Assembly (NCBI GenBank): GCA_934546985.1
Contig: CAKTEE010000009.1
Coordinates: 8,763 to 72,762, forward strand
Direction of reading: 5' to 3'
DNA: 64,000 nt
Origin: an uncultured Eubacteriales bacterium
Lineage (GTDB): Bacteria > Bacillota > Clostridia > Oscillospirales > Acutalibacteraceae
The stretch's first letter is position 1. Each line of letters begins with the position of its first letter. Shown piece after piece: positions 35,791 through 44,850 of this stretch. The notes below the pieces were generated by a model. The model had not been told where the DNA came from, made no database searches, and saw only the letters and a program-made list of their open reading frames with translations. The translations under genes and the position numbers were made by a program.

Positions 35791-36228
35791 ATTAGATAGC
35801 TTCGTTATGATGACGACTTTATATTACACAAAAAATACAGATAAATAGGTATTGTAGATGACAGAATTCGGCAAATACTGAACGATATGATGGAGATTGC
35901 GTCAAACAGATAACGGAACGACACTGACTGCAAATCAGGTCGGAATTTTAGGGCAGTTCATTGTGACAAACTACTGCAACTGATATTTAGAGCCGATGAA
36001 TACTGAAATTATAAACAGCGAGAGCATACAGGAATGTGCGGAAAGGTGTCTGAGTTTTCCAAACCGATTTATAAAAAACTCACGCGTAAAAGGTCATCGT
36101 TCGGGCATTGAATAAACATGGGAAAAAATCCTTCTTATCAGTAAAGATGATATTATAAAATGCTTTTACCACAAATTTGAGCATCTGGATAGAATTATTT
36201 TTGGGAATAAGGCAATTGATAAAAAAAC
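35791..36228 (+). pseudogene. def: Decayed peptide deformylase
   Basis: Read across frames, the DNA spells an eroded deformylase: LRYDDDFILHKKYR with an internal stop, then DDRIRQILNDMMEIA, a shifted ANQVG region (ANQVGILGQFIV), ECAERCLSFPNRF in place of ECLSVPG-type EGCLSFPG (motif 2), and YHKFEHLDRIIF in place of the metal-binding HEFDHLDG motif 3, where the first His is altered to Tyr-His-Lys. At least three frameshifts or stops. It directly follows the cysK remnant and precedes a bidirectional terminator. Confidence 0.82.
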
Positions 36229-36270
36229 AGGGGCAAGATAGTTTCCTTAAACTATCCTGCCCCTATTTTT
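36229..36270. terminator. Bidirectional terminator after the antiporter
   Basis: AGGGGCAAGATAGTTT/AAACTATCCTGCCCCT stem, CCTT loop, A-run left and T-run right. Confidence 0.87.
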
Positions 36271-36282
36271 GTACATTTCATA

Positions 36283-37599
36283 TTATTTTTTCTGGCTCGC
36301 CTTGTTTTTCATATCTTCATGCATACGCAGTAGTTGCTGAGATGCAAGTTCCAACTCCGTACGCTCTTCATACTGGTCAACAAGCTCGCTGTGCTCAAGG
36401 TCTTCCAAATTTTCCTTTCCTTTAAATGCAATTTTTAAAAGAATTGGTGTAATTATAGTTGTTATCACCACCATAATTACTATCGGACCAAAAAATGTTT
36501 CACTCATCAGCCCTACGCTCATACCCTTTTGAGCTACAATCAGTGCAACTTCGCCACGGGATACCATGCCAACACCGATTTGGAATGCCTCCTGACTTGT
36601 ATATCCGCAAAGCTTTGCCCCTGCACCGCAACCAAGAATCTTCGTAAGCACTGCTACAAATAGAATAATCACGGCAAAGATAATGATATTCAGCGTCATA
36701 TCTGTCAGAACAACACTCAGACCAATGCTGGCGAAAAAGATCGGGGACAGGAACATATAACTGACGGTTTCAAACCGGCTGGCAATATATGTGGAACGTT
36801 TTGTACAGGAAATAATCAAACCAGCAATGAAAGCGCCGGTAATATCGGCAACATGGAAGAACGCTTCGGCAGCATACGCCATCAACAGACAGAACACAAA
36901 AGCAACGATGACAAAGCGGCGCATATCCTTATTGTATTTTTCCGTCCAGTAACGGAAGAATTTATAGAACAAGAAACCAACAACACCTGCAAACACAAAA
37001 AACAAAACAATAAATAACAATACCTTCCATATCGGATCTGAACTTTCACCGTTTGCAGAACCCGCCGCACTGGTAATTACCGTCAGGGCAATGATGCCCA
37101 GAATATCATCTATCAGTGCTGCACCAAGAATTGCATTGCCCGCACGGGTAGAAAGTTTACCAAGCTCTTTCAGCGTTTCAACTGTAATGCTAACGGAGGT
37201 TGCAGTTAATACAACGCCGATAAAAAGATTTTGCAGGAATATATTTGCATCCGGTCCGGCAATTGCCTCTGTATTAAAGAAATAAGTCACACCAAATCCA
37301 CCTGCAATTGGCACAATAACACCAATCAACGCAATAACAAAGCTGGCCTTCCCCGATTTTTTGAGTTCCGCAACATTGGTTTCCAACCCCGCGGCAAACA
37401 TTAATATAATAACCCCTAATTCGGAGGTCTGTTTTAAAAATTCCGTTTCCTGCAAAAGGTTCAAGCAAACCGGACCTAAAAGCAAACCTGCCAGCAGCGC
37501 GCCGACAACCTGCGGCATTTTTACCCTTTTAGTCAGCAGTCCCAACAGTTTCGTACTGAGCAAAATTAATGCAATATCCAATAAAAAACCATAGTTCAC
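36283..37599 (-). CDS. Cation:proton antiporter, CPA2 (NapA/GerN/Kef) type
   Basis: About 438 residues with twelve to thirteen helices. MPQVVGALLAGLLLGP, the GVIILMFAAGLE segment and NAILGAALIDDILGIIALTV (the two adjacent Asp of the ion-binding site) are diagnostic. A cytosolic acidic coiled tail of about 45 residues follows (LEDLEHSELVDQYEERTELE); no TrkA-N domain, unlike KefB. It exports Na+ or K+ for H+. I choose GTG 37599, placed 8 bases after AGAGGTG; the earlier GTG at 37611 lies inside that site. Confidence 0.85.
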   Translation of the reverse strand: MNYGFLLDIALILLSTKLLGLLTKRVKMPQVVGALLAGLLLGPVCLNLLQETEFLKQTSELGVIILMFAAGLETNVAELKKSGKASFVIALIGVIVPIAGGFGVTYFFNTEAIAGPDANIFLQNLFIGVVLTATSVSITVETLKELGKLSTRAGNAILGAALIDDILGIIALTVITSAAGSANGESSDPIWKVLLFIVLFFVFAGVVGFLFYKFFRYWTEKYNKDMRRFVIVAFVFCLLMAYAAEAFFHVADITGAFIAGLIISCTKRSTYIASRFETVSYMFLSPIFFASIGLSVVLTDMTLNIIIFAVIILFVAVLTKILGCGAGAKLCGYTSQEAFQIGVGMVSRGEVALIVAQKGMSVGLMSETFFGPIVIMVVITTIITPILLKIAFKGKENLEDLEHSELVDQYEERTELELASQQLLRMHEDMKNKASQKK

Positions 37600-38005
37600 G
37601 AAGAATCGCACCTCTTTCCAATAATCCTATAACAGTATATTGCTTTATTCATGGAAAATCAATGGTTTATTAATAATTCTGTTAAAATCTGCCGTATAGA
37701 TTGCAGGAATTTTATCACAAAAAGAATGTATCATACATACGTTCTAACAAAAACCTGACAATATTTACGTGATTACATGTGAAATCTTGATTTTTTCACA
37801 AATCATTTTACAATAAATTTATTAATCAGAATATCAGCAATTATGCAAATTTTTGCCGCTTAGCAAAAATAGGAAAACCAACAACGGAGATCTTGCAAAA
37901 TAGATGAATTCCCTACTACAGAGGTTGAATGCTAGTTGAATTTGCGCTACACTTTAGCGAGAATAACCCAGCAAACAGAAATTTGCAATATTAGAGGATT
38001 ACATT
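37600..38005. other. AT-rich intergenic region
   Basis: About 400 bases upstream of the antiporter on its strand and upstream of the pseudogene on the other. No promoter stands out clearly and no RNA gene is seen. Confidence 0.45.
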
Positions 38006-38573
38006 ATGCAGAAAGCAATCTTAAAGATAAAAGAATTAGGTGCGCCGCCGTAGGGCTTTGAAGATGATGTATTTCCCGGAGACAAAAGATTTCCCTCGGA
38101 TGAAACAATTAATTTACGGAAAAACATCAAAATGCGGTTGATTTTATCTCTTGGACGGTCTCTTGGGAAGAAGTGGAAATCTAAATAAAGTGTTGCCCCA
38201 CAGATCACATGTCTGGAATTGAATGGATAGTTTTGCATTGTATCGAAAGTATATTTAATCCTGAAGCAATAGAGAACTTCCAAATCCTGATTGAAAAATG
38301 CAACTCGGACATGATAAAGAATATGCTGCTGAAACGGCTTCAAAACTATATGAGTAACATGGAATGATAATTTCCAGTTTATCGGAGCACTTTCGTTTTG
38401 GAGTGGAAGTACCCTTGACAAATGCTCTCTTGACAAGAAATTTTATTATTATCTCTTTCGGATTGAATTTGACGGCACAGAGAAATTTATACGGGAACTT
38501 TTCACTGCCCCTTCGAAGCTTGCTGAAAAAAGCCTTGCCCAATGGAACGCTATCATTGATTCGGCGCAAATAA
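38006..38573 (+). pseudogene. Decayed gene of unrecognised family
   Basis: Starts with ATG after GAGGATTAC and stops after 15 codons (MQKAILKIKELGAPP). The coding sense then moves between frames: FEDDVFPGDKRFPSDETI, then from about 38199 an open stretch with SGIEWIVLHCIESIFNPEAI and MLLKRLQNYMSNME, then from about 38375 FWSGSTLDKCSLDKKFYYYL continuing to EKSLAQWNAIIDSAQI. Protein-like composition throughout suggests one gene of about 180 residues with three or four lesions. I cannot name it. Confidence 0.55.
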
Positions 38574-38604
38574 CACCGTTATGGCCGTCTAAAAAGTACA
38601 ATAG

Positions 38605-38649
38605 AATGAAAAACTCGTGAACTATAAAAATTCACGAGTTTTTCATTCC
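38605..38649. terminator. Bidirectional terminator between two pseudogenes
   Basis: GAATGAAAAACTCGTGAA/TTCACGAGTTTTTCATTC perfect stem with a 9-base loop. Confidence 0.85.
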
Positions 38650-38694
38650 ATTATTTTTCGCTAAATAACTTCTTTTAAGTAGATAAGAATTTGT

Positions 38695-39159
38695 TTATTT
38701 CATTACCTTTTCAAAACGGAACATCCCGTCATAATATTCATTATCGGGTACAGAATCTTTCTGCTCTGCTTCATGTGGGTATTTATGGTATGCACAAAAA
38801 TACTCCACAATATAAAAGCCACAGCAATTCACATAGAAGTGAATATTTCGCTTTTCAAAATACGGTGTGTAAGTTTCTTAAGCCTTTGTTTTAGGGTACA
38901 ATGCTTCAATTCCCTGCCAAATTGCTTTACCCACACCTTTGCTTTGAACATGAACTTTCACCTACAGAAAATCAAGATGGTTATGTTGTGTTTTGCTGTC
39001 TATCACAACAACACCACCAACTGACTTACCGTCCAACAAAGCTTCATAAGCAACCGAGCCTTTGGCAGAAAGAGAACGGTCTATATGACTTTCAGGGAGG
39101 ATTTCTTCCTCCATTTTACCAAATTCATCAACTGCACCTTGCTGGAATGAAACTTGCAT
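38695..39159 (-). pseudogene. GNAT acetyltransferase with two internal stops
   Basis: On the minus strand the frame begins MQVSFQQGAVDEFGKMEEEI and runs through GGVVVIDSKTQHNHLDFL, then TAG; it continues VKVHVQSKGVGKAIWQGIEA (the acetyl-CoA-binding Q-x2-G-x-G loop), TAA, then EKRNIHFYVNCCGFYIVEYF and ends MFRFEKVMK. Both stops are in frame without shifts, so decay is recent. The true start probably lay upstream, where further stops occur. Confidence 0.8.
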
Positions 39160-39237
39160 ATCTATTTTAAATTGCCATTTGTTTTACTCACAAAGAGGAA
39201 TTAACTCAAAATTCATTTGTTATTCCAACCTCTGTTT

Positions 39238-39867
39238 TTATTTTCCTGCCCCAGCATCTTTTTCATCTTCATCATTGTCGGATTTATCTTCTTTTTCATC
39301 ATTGAAAAAGAAATCTTCAAAACTGACCGCTTTTTCCGGATGCTCTTCCAACTCCTTTTTTTCTTCTTCCTCAATTTTGCGCAGGGCCTCCTCCGCTTCT
39401 CTGCGCTCTTCCTCTGCCCTGCGGCGTTCCGCCTCTTTTTTTGCCTGTAAATCTTCATAATAAAGGGGGAAAGCATTTGGAAACCGGTCGGTAACTTTCA
39501 TAATAGCGGTATACATCGGGAAAAACATTTGAAAAAACAGTAAAACAATCAGCACATAAAACGGTGCATTACTGTTGGACTGTACAGAAACATAACTGTA
39601 AAAAAATACAGCAAACACAAAAGTATAAACCAAGCCGTAACCAACAGGAAACCAAAACATCTTCTTTTCTCTCATAAAAATCTCACTGTATCTCACTACA
39701 GGCAGAACAACCTGTGATGTCATCATCGCAACATACAGCAAGGCAAACACATACGGCAAAATAACTGTACTGTGGAATATCAAGATGCTTACAAGTGCAC
39801 CGGCCAGCAATATAATGGAAACCATAGACGAAATTTTTTCAAGCTTAACTATCTTTTCTTCTGACAT
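39238..39867 (-). CDS. Four-helix membrane protein with charged coiled-coil tail
   Basis: 209 residues. Four hydrophobic helices fill residues 15-125 (SMVSIILLAGALVSILIF first), then a cytosolic tail begins near residue 140 with a long Glu/Arg/Lys-rich coiled coil (KKEAERRRAEEERREAEEAL) and ends in an acidic run. Family not recognised; the layout is seen in membrane scaffolds, but nothing more can be said. Its stop is 79 bases from the decayed GNAT gene. Confidence 0.65.
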   Translation of the reverse strand: MSEEKIVKLEKISSMVSIILLAGALVSILIFHSTVILPYVFALLYVAMMTSQVVLPVVRYSEIFMREKKMFWFPVGYGLVYTFVFAVFFYSYVSVQSNSNAPFYVLIVLLFFQMFFPMYTAIMKVTDRFPNAFPLYYEDLQAKKEAERRRAEEERREAEEALRKIEEEEKKELEEHPEKAVSFEDFFFNDEKEDKSDNDEDEKDAGAGK

Positions 39868-40019
39868 TTATAACCGTCCTTTACCTGAAAAATTTAATAC
39901 CATGTAGACAAGTATATCATATTCCGCAGGGATAGCAACACATTTTTCATCAACGCCGCCATACGTTTTTTTCGCCAAAAAACCCCTTTATTTTCTTATT
40001 TGATTTTATGGTCTACTTA

Positions 40020-40049
40020 TTGAAAACAGCCGCACAAATATGTTAGAAT
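40020..40049 (+). promoter_or_regulatory. Promoter of guaB
   Basis: TTGAAA (40020-40025), 18-bp spacer, TAGAAT (40044-40049). Confidence 0.6.
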
Positions 40050-40089
40050 AGAAAAAATATATCTGGGGAAGAAAAGGAGGAAATTTTAG

Positions 40090-41562
40090 ATGCTGAACAC
40101 GAATTTTCAGGAAAAATTTGTAAAAGAAGGCCTGACTTTTGACGATGTACTGCTGATTCCCGCTGAATCCAACGTCGTACCAAACCAAATTCAGCTTTCT
40201 ACAAAGCTGACGGATAAAATTTCATTAAACACCCCGCTTATGACCGCCGCCATGGATACGGTTACAGAAGCTCGCATGGCTATTGCAATTGCAAGGGAAG
40301 GCGGCATCGGCGTTATTCATAAAAACATGTCCATCGAACAACAGGTAGACGAGGTGGATAAAGTAAAACGCTCTGAAAACGGCGTTATTGTGAACCCATT
40401 TTATCTTTCTCCCGAACATTTTGTTTTTGACGCCAACGATCTGATGGGCAAATATAAAATATCCGGCGTGCCGATTTGTGAAAAAGGCAAGTTGGTCGGT
40501 ATTATCACAAACCGCGACCTGCGCTTTATGACCGATTATAATGTAAAAATCAAAGAGGTCATGACAAAGGACAACCTTGTTACCGCCCCTGTCGGCACCA
40601 CGCTGGAACAGGCACAGCAAATCCTGATGCAGCATAAAATTGAAAAACTGCCGATTGTAGATGAAAACGGCCTGCTTAAAGGTCTGATTACCATTAAGGA
40701 TATCGAAAAAACTGTACAATATCCTCAATCTGCACGTGATGCTAACGGCAGACTGCTTTGCGCTGCGGCGATCGGCGTAACGGACGACGTGCTGGAACGC
40801 GCCGGCGCACTGGTTAACGCACAGGTTGATGCGCTGGTTTTGGATTCTGCCCACGGGCACAGCCAAAATATACTGAACTGCCTGAAAAAAGTAAAACAGG
40901 CATTCCCCAACGTAAGCGTTATTGCAGGCAATGTGGCAACCGCCGCAGGCACCGAAGCTTTAATTCAGGCCGGTGCAGACGCAGTTAAAGTCGGTATCGG
41001 TCCGGGTTCTATCTGCACCACCCGTGTAGTTGCCGGTATCGGTGTTCCTCAAATTACAGCAATCTATGACTCGGCATGTATGGCCGCAAAATATAATATT
41101 CCGATTATCGCTGACGGCGGCATTAAGTATTCGGGTGACATCGTCAAAGCCCTCGCGGCCGGTGCAAATGTTGTTATGGTAGGTTCTCTCGTGGCCGGTT
41201 GCGAAGAATCCCCCGGCGACAGTGAAATGTATCAAGGCCGCCAGTTTAAAGTTTACCGCGGCATGGGCAGCCTTGGCGCAATGGGTAAAGGCAGTACAGA
41301 CCGTTATTTCCAAACCGGCAACAAAAAGCTGGTTCCGGAAGGTGTTGAAGGCCGTGTACCTTACAAAGGCCCTCTTTCTGAAACTATATTCCAGCTTGTC
41401 GGCGGTATACGCGCAGGTATGGGCTACTGCGGCTGTGAAACTATTGAAAAACTGCACACCAACAGCCAGTTTGTTCGCATCACCGGCGCTGGCTTGAAAG
41501 AAAGCCATCCTCACGACGTTCATATCACAAAGGAAGCACCGAACTATTCCACCAGCGAATAA
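40090..41562 (+). CDS. guaB: IMP dehydrogenase
   Basis: Oxidises IMP to XMP with NAD+, the committed step to GMP. 490 residues. (beta/alpha)8 barrel with GLTFDDVLLIPAESNVVPNQ at the N-terminus, two CBS domains around residues 95-205, the catalytic Cys loop GIGPGSICTTRVVAGIGVPQ, DGGIKYSGDIVKALAAGANV, and the flap FKVYRGMGSLGAM. AAGGAGG precedes the ATG. Monocistronic or with the following small gene. Confidence 0.97.
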   Translation: MLNTNFQEKFVKEGLTFDDVLLIPAESNVVPNQIQLSTKLTDKISLNTPLMTAAMDTVTEARMAIAIAREGGIGVIHKNMSIEQQVDEVDKVKRSENGVIVNPFYLSPEHFVFDANDLMGKYKISGVPICEKGKLVGIITNRDLRFMTDYNVKIKEVMTKDNLVTAPVGTTLEQAQQILMQHKIEKLPIVDENGLLKGLITIKDIEKTVQYPQSARDANGRLLCAAAIGVTDDVLERAGALVNAQVDALVLDSAHGHSQNILNCLKKVKQAFPNVSVIAGNVATAAGTEALIQAGADAVKVGIGPGSICTTRVVAGIGVPQITAIYDSACMAAKYNIPIIADGGIKYSGDIVKALAAGANVVMVGSLVAGCEESPGDSEMYQGRQFKVYRGMGSLGAMGKGSTDRYFQTGNKKLVPEGVEGRVPYKGPLSETIFQLVGGIRAGMGYCGCETIEKLHTNSQFVRITGAGLKESHPHDVHITKEAPNYSTSE

Positions 41563-41703
41563 TTCACTCGCTAAATTAAAACATTTATTTTTACCGATTT
41601 CATAAGCGAAAAGCATTCGCATCTATAACTTCTCAATGAGTATTTATATAAAACACAGGAATTCAGTACAACAAATTTGAATTTTGGGAGATGAATACTT
41701 AAA

Positions 41704-42093
41704 GTGAATAGAGAAGTATTAGAAAAATTTATTTCTGCGACTTATCATGCGGATGCAGAATTTCCATGGGTTAAGTATCCCAATTACACCGTGTTTCGTC
41801 ACCGTAGCAATCAAAAGTGGTTTGCACTGGTTTTGGAAGTTCCAAAAGAAAAATTAGGATTATCGGAACAGGGTATGCTGGACATTTTGAATGTTAAATG
41901 CGACCCTATTATGATAGGTTCTCTCCGAACAGAGCCAGGAATTTATTCAGCATATCATATGAATAAAGAAAGCTGGGTTTCTGTTGCTTTAGACGTCAGT
42001 GTAAATGATGAGAAAATTAAAATGCTGCTTGATATAAGTTTTGAGCTAACTGCCCCCAAAATTAAAAGACGCAAAATGCAGTCTCAAAACTAA
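41704..42093 (+). CDS. MmcQ/YjbR family protein
   Basis: 129 residues of the YjbR/CyaY-like DNA-binding fold: FPWVKYPNYTVFRHRSNQKWFALVL, LNVKCDPIMIGSLRTEPGIYSAYHMNKESWV-type block (quoted in part) and DLSFEL-like end. Function is poorly known. The start is GTG 41704; the nearest GGGAGAT is about 12 bases upstream, a weak spacing. The closing tail KIKRRKMQSQ is basic. Confidence 0.83.
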   Translation: MNREVLEKFISATYHADAEFPWVKYPNYTVFRHRSNQKWFALVLEVPKEKLGLSEQGMLDILNVKCDPIMIGSLRTEPGIYSAYHMNKESWVSVALDVSVNDEKIKMLLDISFELTAPKIKRRKMQSQN

Positions 42094-42127
42094 AATTACA
42101 ATGTATTATTTCACAATTATTTAATCA

Positions 42128-42160
42128 AAAGTTCCGATTTTATCGGGACTTTTTGTTTTT
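42128..42160 (+). terminator. Intrinsic terminator
   Basis: AAAGTTCCGAT/ATCGGGACTTT stem with a short TTT loop, followed by TTGTTTTT. Confidence 0.8.
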
Positions 42161-42341
42161 GAGAAAAAATACAAATCACACAATTTCTTTATAAAGCCGC
42201 CTTGTTCTCATTAAAAGTACAAACTGACTTTTTCGACCTCCAAAATAAAATTAAATTTTTTCGGCAATGAGACTTTTTTTAATTTACTGCGCTTAATTTA
42301 TGTAAAGCAAATGCTTACAATCCACTGAAAGGAGGGAGCAT

Positions 42342-42899
42342 ATGGATAACGGTGCAAGTAGCTACCACCGTTTTCTGCAGGGCGACCAAAGCGGACTTGA
42401 AGAAATCGTTAAGCTGTATAATAACAGCCTGATTTTTTTCATTAACAGCTTTGTAAATGATATTTCCGCCGCTGAGGATTTAGCGGCAGACACATTTCTG
42501 GAATTGATTACCCATAAATACCGGTTTAAAGAAAACGCCGCCTTTAAAACATGGCTGTTCAAAATTGCACGCAACAATGCGGTTGACTATCTTCGTAAAC
42601 AAGCACGGCGTTCAGCCTTCTTAATTACCCATGCTGAAACTGAGCTTTCCGACAGAGAAGTTCTGGAAGACACAGTTCTTTCGGATGAACGAAGAAAACA
42701 GCTGTATCATGCAATGAGGAGTCTCCATACAGAATACCGTCTAGTTTTGCATCTGCTATATTTTGAAGATATGAGCTATAACGAAATGGCGGCGGTTCTA
42801 AGAAAGAACCAGAAACAAATAAAAAACCTCGCTTACCGTGCAAGGCAGACACTGAAAAACACGCTGAAAAAGGAGGGTTTTGATTATGAGAACCTATAA
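42342..42899 (+). CDS. ECF-type RNA polymerase sigma factor
   Basis: 185 residues with sigma-70 region 2 (NSFVNDISAAEDLAADTFLELI, then the AAFKTWLFKIARNNAVDYLRK region 2.4) and region 4 (RSLHTEYRLVLHLLYFEDMSYNEMAAVLRKNQKQIKNLAYRARQTL, quoted here only by its ends). The usual linker separates the two. It directs transcription of an unknown regulon. GAAAGGAGGG precedes the ATG. The next gene starts inside its last codons, a typical sigma/anti-sigma arrangement. Confidence 0.88.
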   Translation: MDNGASSYHRFLQGDQSGLEEIVKLYNNSLIFFINSFVNDISAAEDLAADTFLELITHKYRFKENAAFKTWLFKIARNNAVDYLRKQARRSAFLITHAETELSDREVLEDTVLSDERRKQLYHAMRSLHTEYRLVLHLLYFEDMSYNEMAAVLRKNQKQIKNLAYRARQTLKNTLKKEGFDYENL

Positions 42900-43710
42900 A
42901 GAGCAAACCGCATATATCTTTGAAAAATATGAACAGCAAGAAAAAAACAAAAGGAAAAGACAGAAAGCGGCTTTCTGTGTTTTTGTGCCGGTGGCATGCT
43001 TCGTTTTCATGGCGGCTGTTTTTTTCACTCCGCTGAAATCTGCAAAAGACAATTACGGCTTGCCCCCGGAAAGTACTTCTTCCGCACAAACACAAATAAC
43101 GGCGCCCATGAAAACATCTGAAAAAAATAACGGAACTACTATTTATTTCAACAAACTGGAAAGCTTGCAGTCCGATAACCGGATAAAGTTAAATTTTGAT
43201 AAAACCTATGAAAAAAAATTAACAGATGAGGAGGCCTTTGCTTATCTGGGCAAAAATATTTTACCTGCATGGATGCCGGACAACCTGAAATATGCTGGTG
43301 ATATTTCTCCAGACGCTAAACATACCATCTATTATAACAACGACGGCACTATATACTTCGACCAGCTTTGGTTTTCTTATTCTGAAGAATTCGAAAATTA
43401 TAATCCATTAGCTAAAAAATTAAACATTGTCGCATCAAAAATTGCAAATATACAAAATGATTGCGTTTATATCTGGTCAGAGGATATGATAGTGTCTGAA
43501 ATCAATGGGATAAAAATAATGATAGGCTCCAGACAAATGCCTTACGGTCCGTACACCATTGCAGAAAACGGACCAAATATTCCTGCAGGATATTACGATT
43601 TGTTTGTTGCAGAATTCCAATATGATGGAATTTATTACCAAATAACCACCGATAATTTTACACAAGATGAATTTTTAAAAACCATTGAATCTATGATTCC
43701 TGAAAAGTAA
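42886..43710 (+). CDS. Membrane-anchored putative anti-sigma or sensor partner
   Basis: 274 residues. A short cytosolic part (MRTYKEQTAYIFEKYEQQEK, basic) precedes one membrane helix (residues 32-48, CVFVPVACFVFMAAVFF), then a 220-residue outside domain that I cannot assign; it carries LGKNILPAWMPDNLKYAG, reminiscent of DUF4367-like domains seen in clostridial sigma-operon proteins. ATG 42886 has AGGAGGG 8 bases upstream and overlaps the sigma gene by 14 bases. No zinc-binding anti-sigma motif is visible, so the cytosolic part would be a minimal inhibitor. Confidence 0.68.
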   Translation: MRTYKEQTAYIFEKYEQQEKNKRKRQKAAFCVFVPVACFVFMAAVFFTPLKSAKDNYGLPPESTSSAQTQITAPMKTSEKNNGTTIYFNKLESLQSDNRIKLNFDKTYEKKLTDEEAFAYLGKNILPAWMPDNLKYAGDISPDAKHTIYYNNDGTIYFDQLWFSYSEEFENYNPLAKKLNIVASKIANIQNDCVYIWSEDMIVSEINGIKIMIGSRQMPYGPYTIAENGPNIPAGYYDLFVAEFQYDGIYYQITTDNFTQDEFLKTIESMIPEK

Positions 43711-43739
43711 CCGACATATTATTTAAAATGTTAAAATTT

Positions 43740-43773
43740 TAAAAGGATGAGGAAAATTCCTCATCCTTTTTTC
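43740..43773 (+). terminator. Intrinsic terminator of the sigma operon
   Basis: AAAAGGATGAGGAA/TTCCTCATCCTTTT stem followed by TT. Confidence 0.85.
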
Positions 43774-43856
43774 TGTAATAAAACACTTTTCAGGACCGTA
43801 AAATTTCTAAACAAGTAAAAGAAACGTATGATTACCATAGCAAGGTGAAATATAGT

Positions 43857-43889
43857 AAAAGGGCGCAGAGCAAATGCTCCGCGCCCTTT
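43857..43889 (-). terminator. Terminator of the AbrB-like gene
   Basis: GGGCGC-AGAGCA/TGCTC-CGCGCCC stem, on the minus strand followed by TTTTAC. Confidence 0.75.
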
Positions 43890-43934
43890 GCTTAAATAGC
43901 ATTATTTTACTGAAATACAAAACAGTATATCGGT

Positions 43935-44210
43935 TCAAGATCGGCTATCCCTGCATTCAGCATTGACCGCCGCCCTTAGAAATTCCCCCAAACATCGTTT
44001 ACAGAGGTTCCCTTTTTCTGTTTTAACCAAATTATCTTTGGAACTGCATAATTTGCATTCCGGCGCTTTCGGGAGCATTGTAAGAATGATTACTCCGTCC
44101 TCTTGCTGTGTTATTTCAAATACGTCGCCGCACACCGCGCCTGTTTTCATACGAAATTCAATGGGGAGGACAATTCTTCCTAAATGGTCTATTTTTCGCA
44201 TAATAGACAT
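43935..44210 (-). CDS. AbrB-like transition-state regulator with C-terminal zinc motif
   Basis: About 91 residues. The N-terminal swapped-hairpin DNA-binding domain reads MRKIDHLGRIVLPIEFRMKT, followed by VCGDVFEITQQEDGVII. The C-terminal part carries ECKLCSSKD...NLCKRCLGEF, two CxxC pairs that could hold zinc. I take ATG 44210 or the ATG pair six bases upstream; a much longer N-terminal frame has no ribosome site. It is transcribed away from an XRE regulator with a 190-base intergenic region. Confidence 0.82.
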   Translation of the reverse strand: MSIMRKIDHLGRIVLPIEFRMKTGAVCGDVFEITQQEDGVIILTMLPKAPECKLCSSKDNLVKTEKGNLCKRCLGEFLRAAVNAECRDSRS

Positions 44211-44400
44211 TTTCATCATTCCTTTCTTTCTAATGTTTTTGATTGAAAAAGCAAACAAAAAATACACATGATACTCACCATTATACGACTGTATTACAAG
44301 AATTTCAATATTTATTTTATTATTTTTGCTTTTAATACCGTCATTATGGTGACCAAACGACAAAAAATGCTATGATAAAACATAAAAGAGGTGAACGCTA

Positions 44401-44781
44401 ATGCTGCTCCATGAAAAGCTCGCAGAATTAAGGGAAGAAATGAATTTAACACAAGAAGAACTTGCAAAAAGCATTAACGTTGGACGTTCCACCATTTCCG
44501 GCTATGAACTGGGAACAACACAGCCGTCCTATGCTGTCTTAATGCAATTGGCTGACTTTTTCAATGTAAATCTTGATTACTTATTTGGCAGGACACAAAT
44601 CAAAACTGATTTGAAAAAGCTGGAAAGCAAATTAGAAACCAAACGCGGTCCAGTACCAATTGATATGATATTCAGGCTGAACAATGAAGATAAAGAGGTT
44701 GTCGCATCATTGCTTCATTCCTATATGGTAAAGGAAGAATACCGCAAAAGGAAATCAGCTGTTAAAGACAACACTTTGTAA
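44401..44781 (+). CDS. XRE family HTH regulator
   Basis: 126 residues. The N-terminal helix-turn-helix is MNLTQEELAKSINVGRSTISGYELG, then LADFFNVNLDYLFGRT, which is the classic XRE/Cro end. The C-terminal half is a short helical domain (RLNNEDKEVVASLLHSYM). AAGAGGTGA precedes the ATG. It lies divergent to the AbrB-like gene and shares a terminator with the bactofilin gene. Confidence 0.88.
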   Translation: MLLHEKLAELREEMNLTQEELAKSINVGRSTISGYELGTTQPSYAVLMQLADFFNVNLDYLFGRTQIKTDLKKLESKLETKRGPVPIDMIFRLNNEDKEVVASLLHSYMVKEEYRKRKSAVKDNTL

Positions 44782-44801
44782 AAAACAGGATAAATACAAA
44801 C

Positions 44802-44838
44802 AAAAACGGTTTTGATTTTCCATCAAAACCGTTTTTGT
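44802..44838. terminator. Shared bidirectional terminator
   Basis: AAAAACGGTTTTGAT/ATCAAAACCGTTTTT perfect stem between the convergent XRE and bactofilin genes. Confidence 0.88.
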
Positions 44839-44850
44839 TTTTTTAATAGA

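Noticed and set aside
39179..39460. Ser/Phe-rich plus-strand frames opposite the coiled-coil tail
   Set aside because: They are complements of the Glu/Arg/Lys-rich coiled coil of the real gene.
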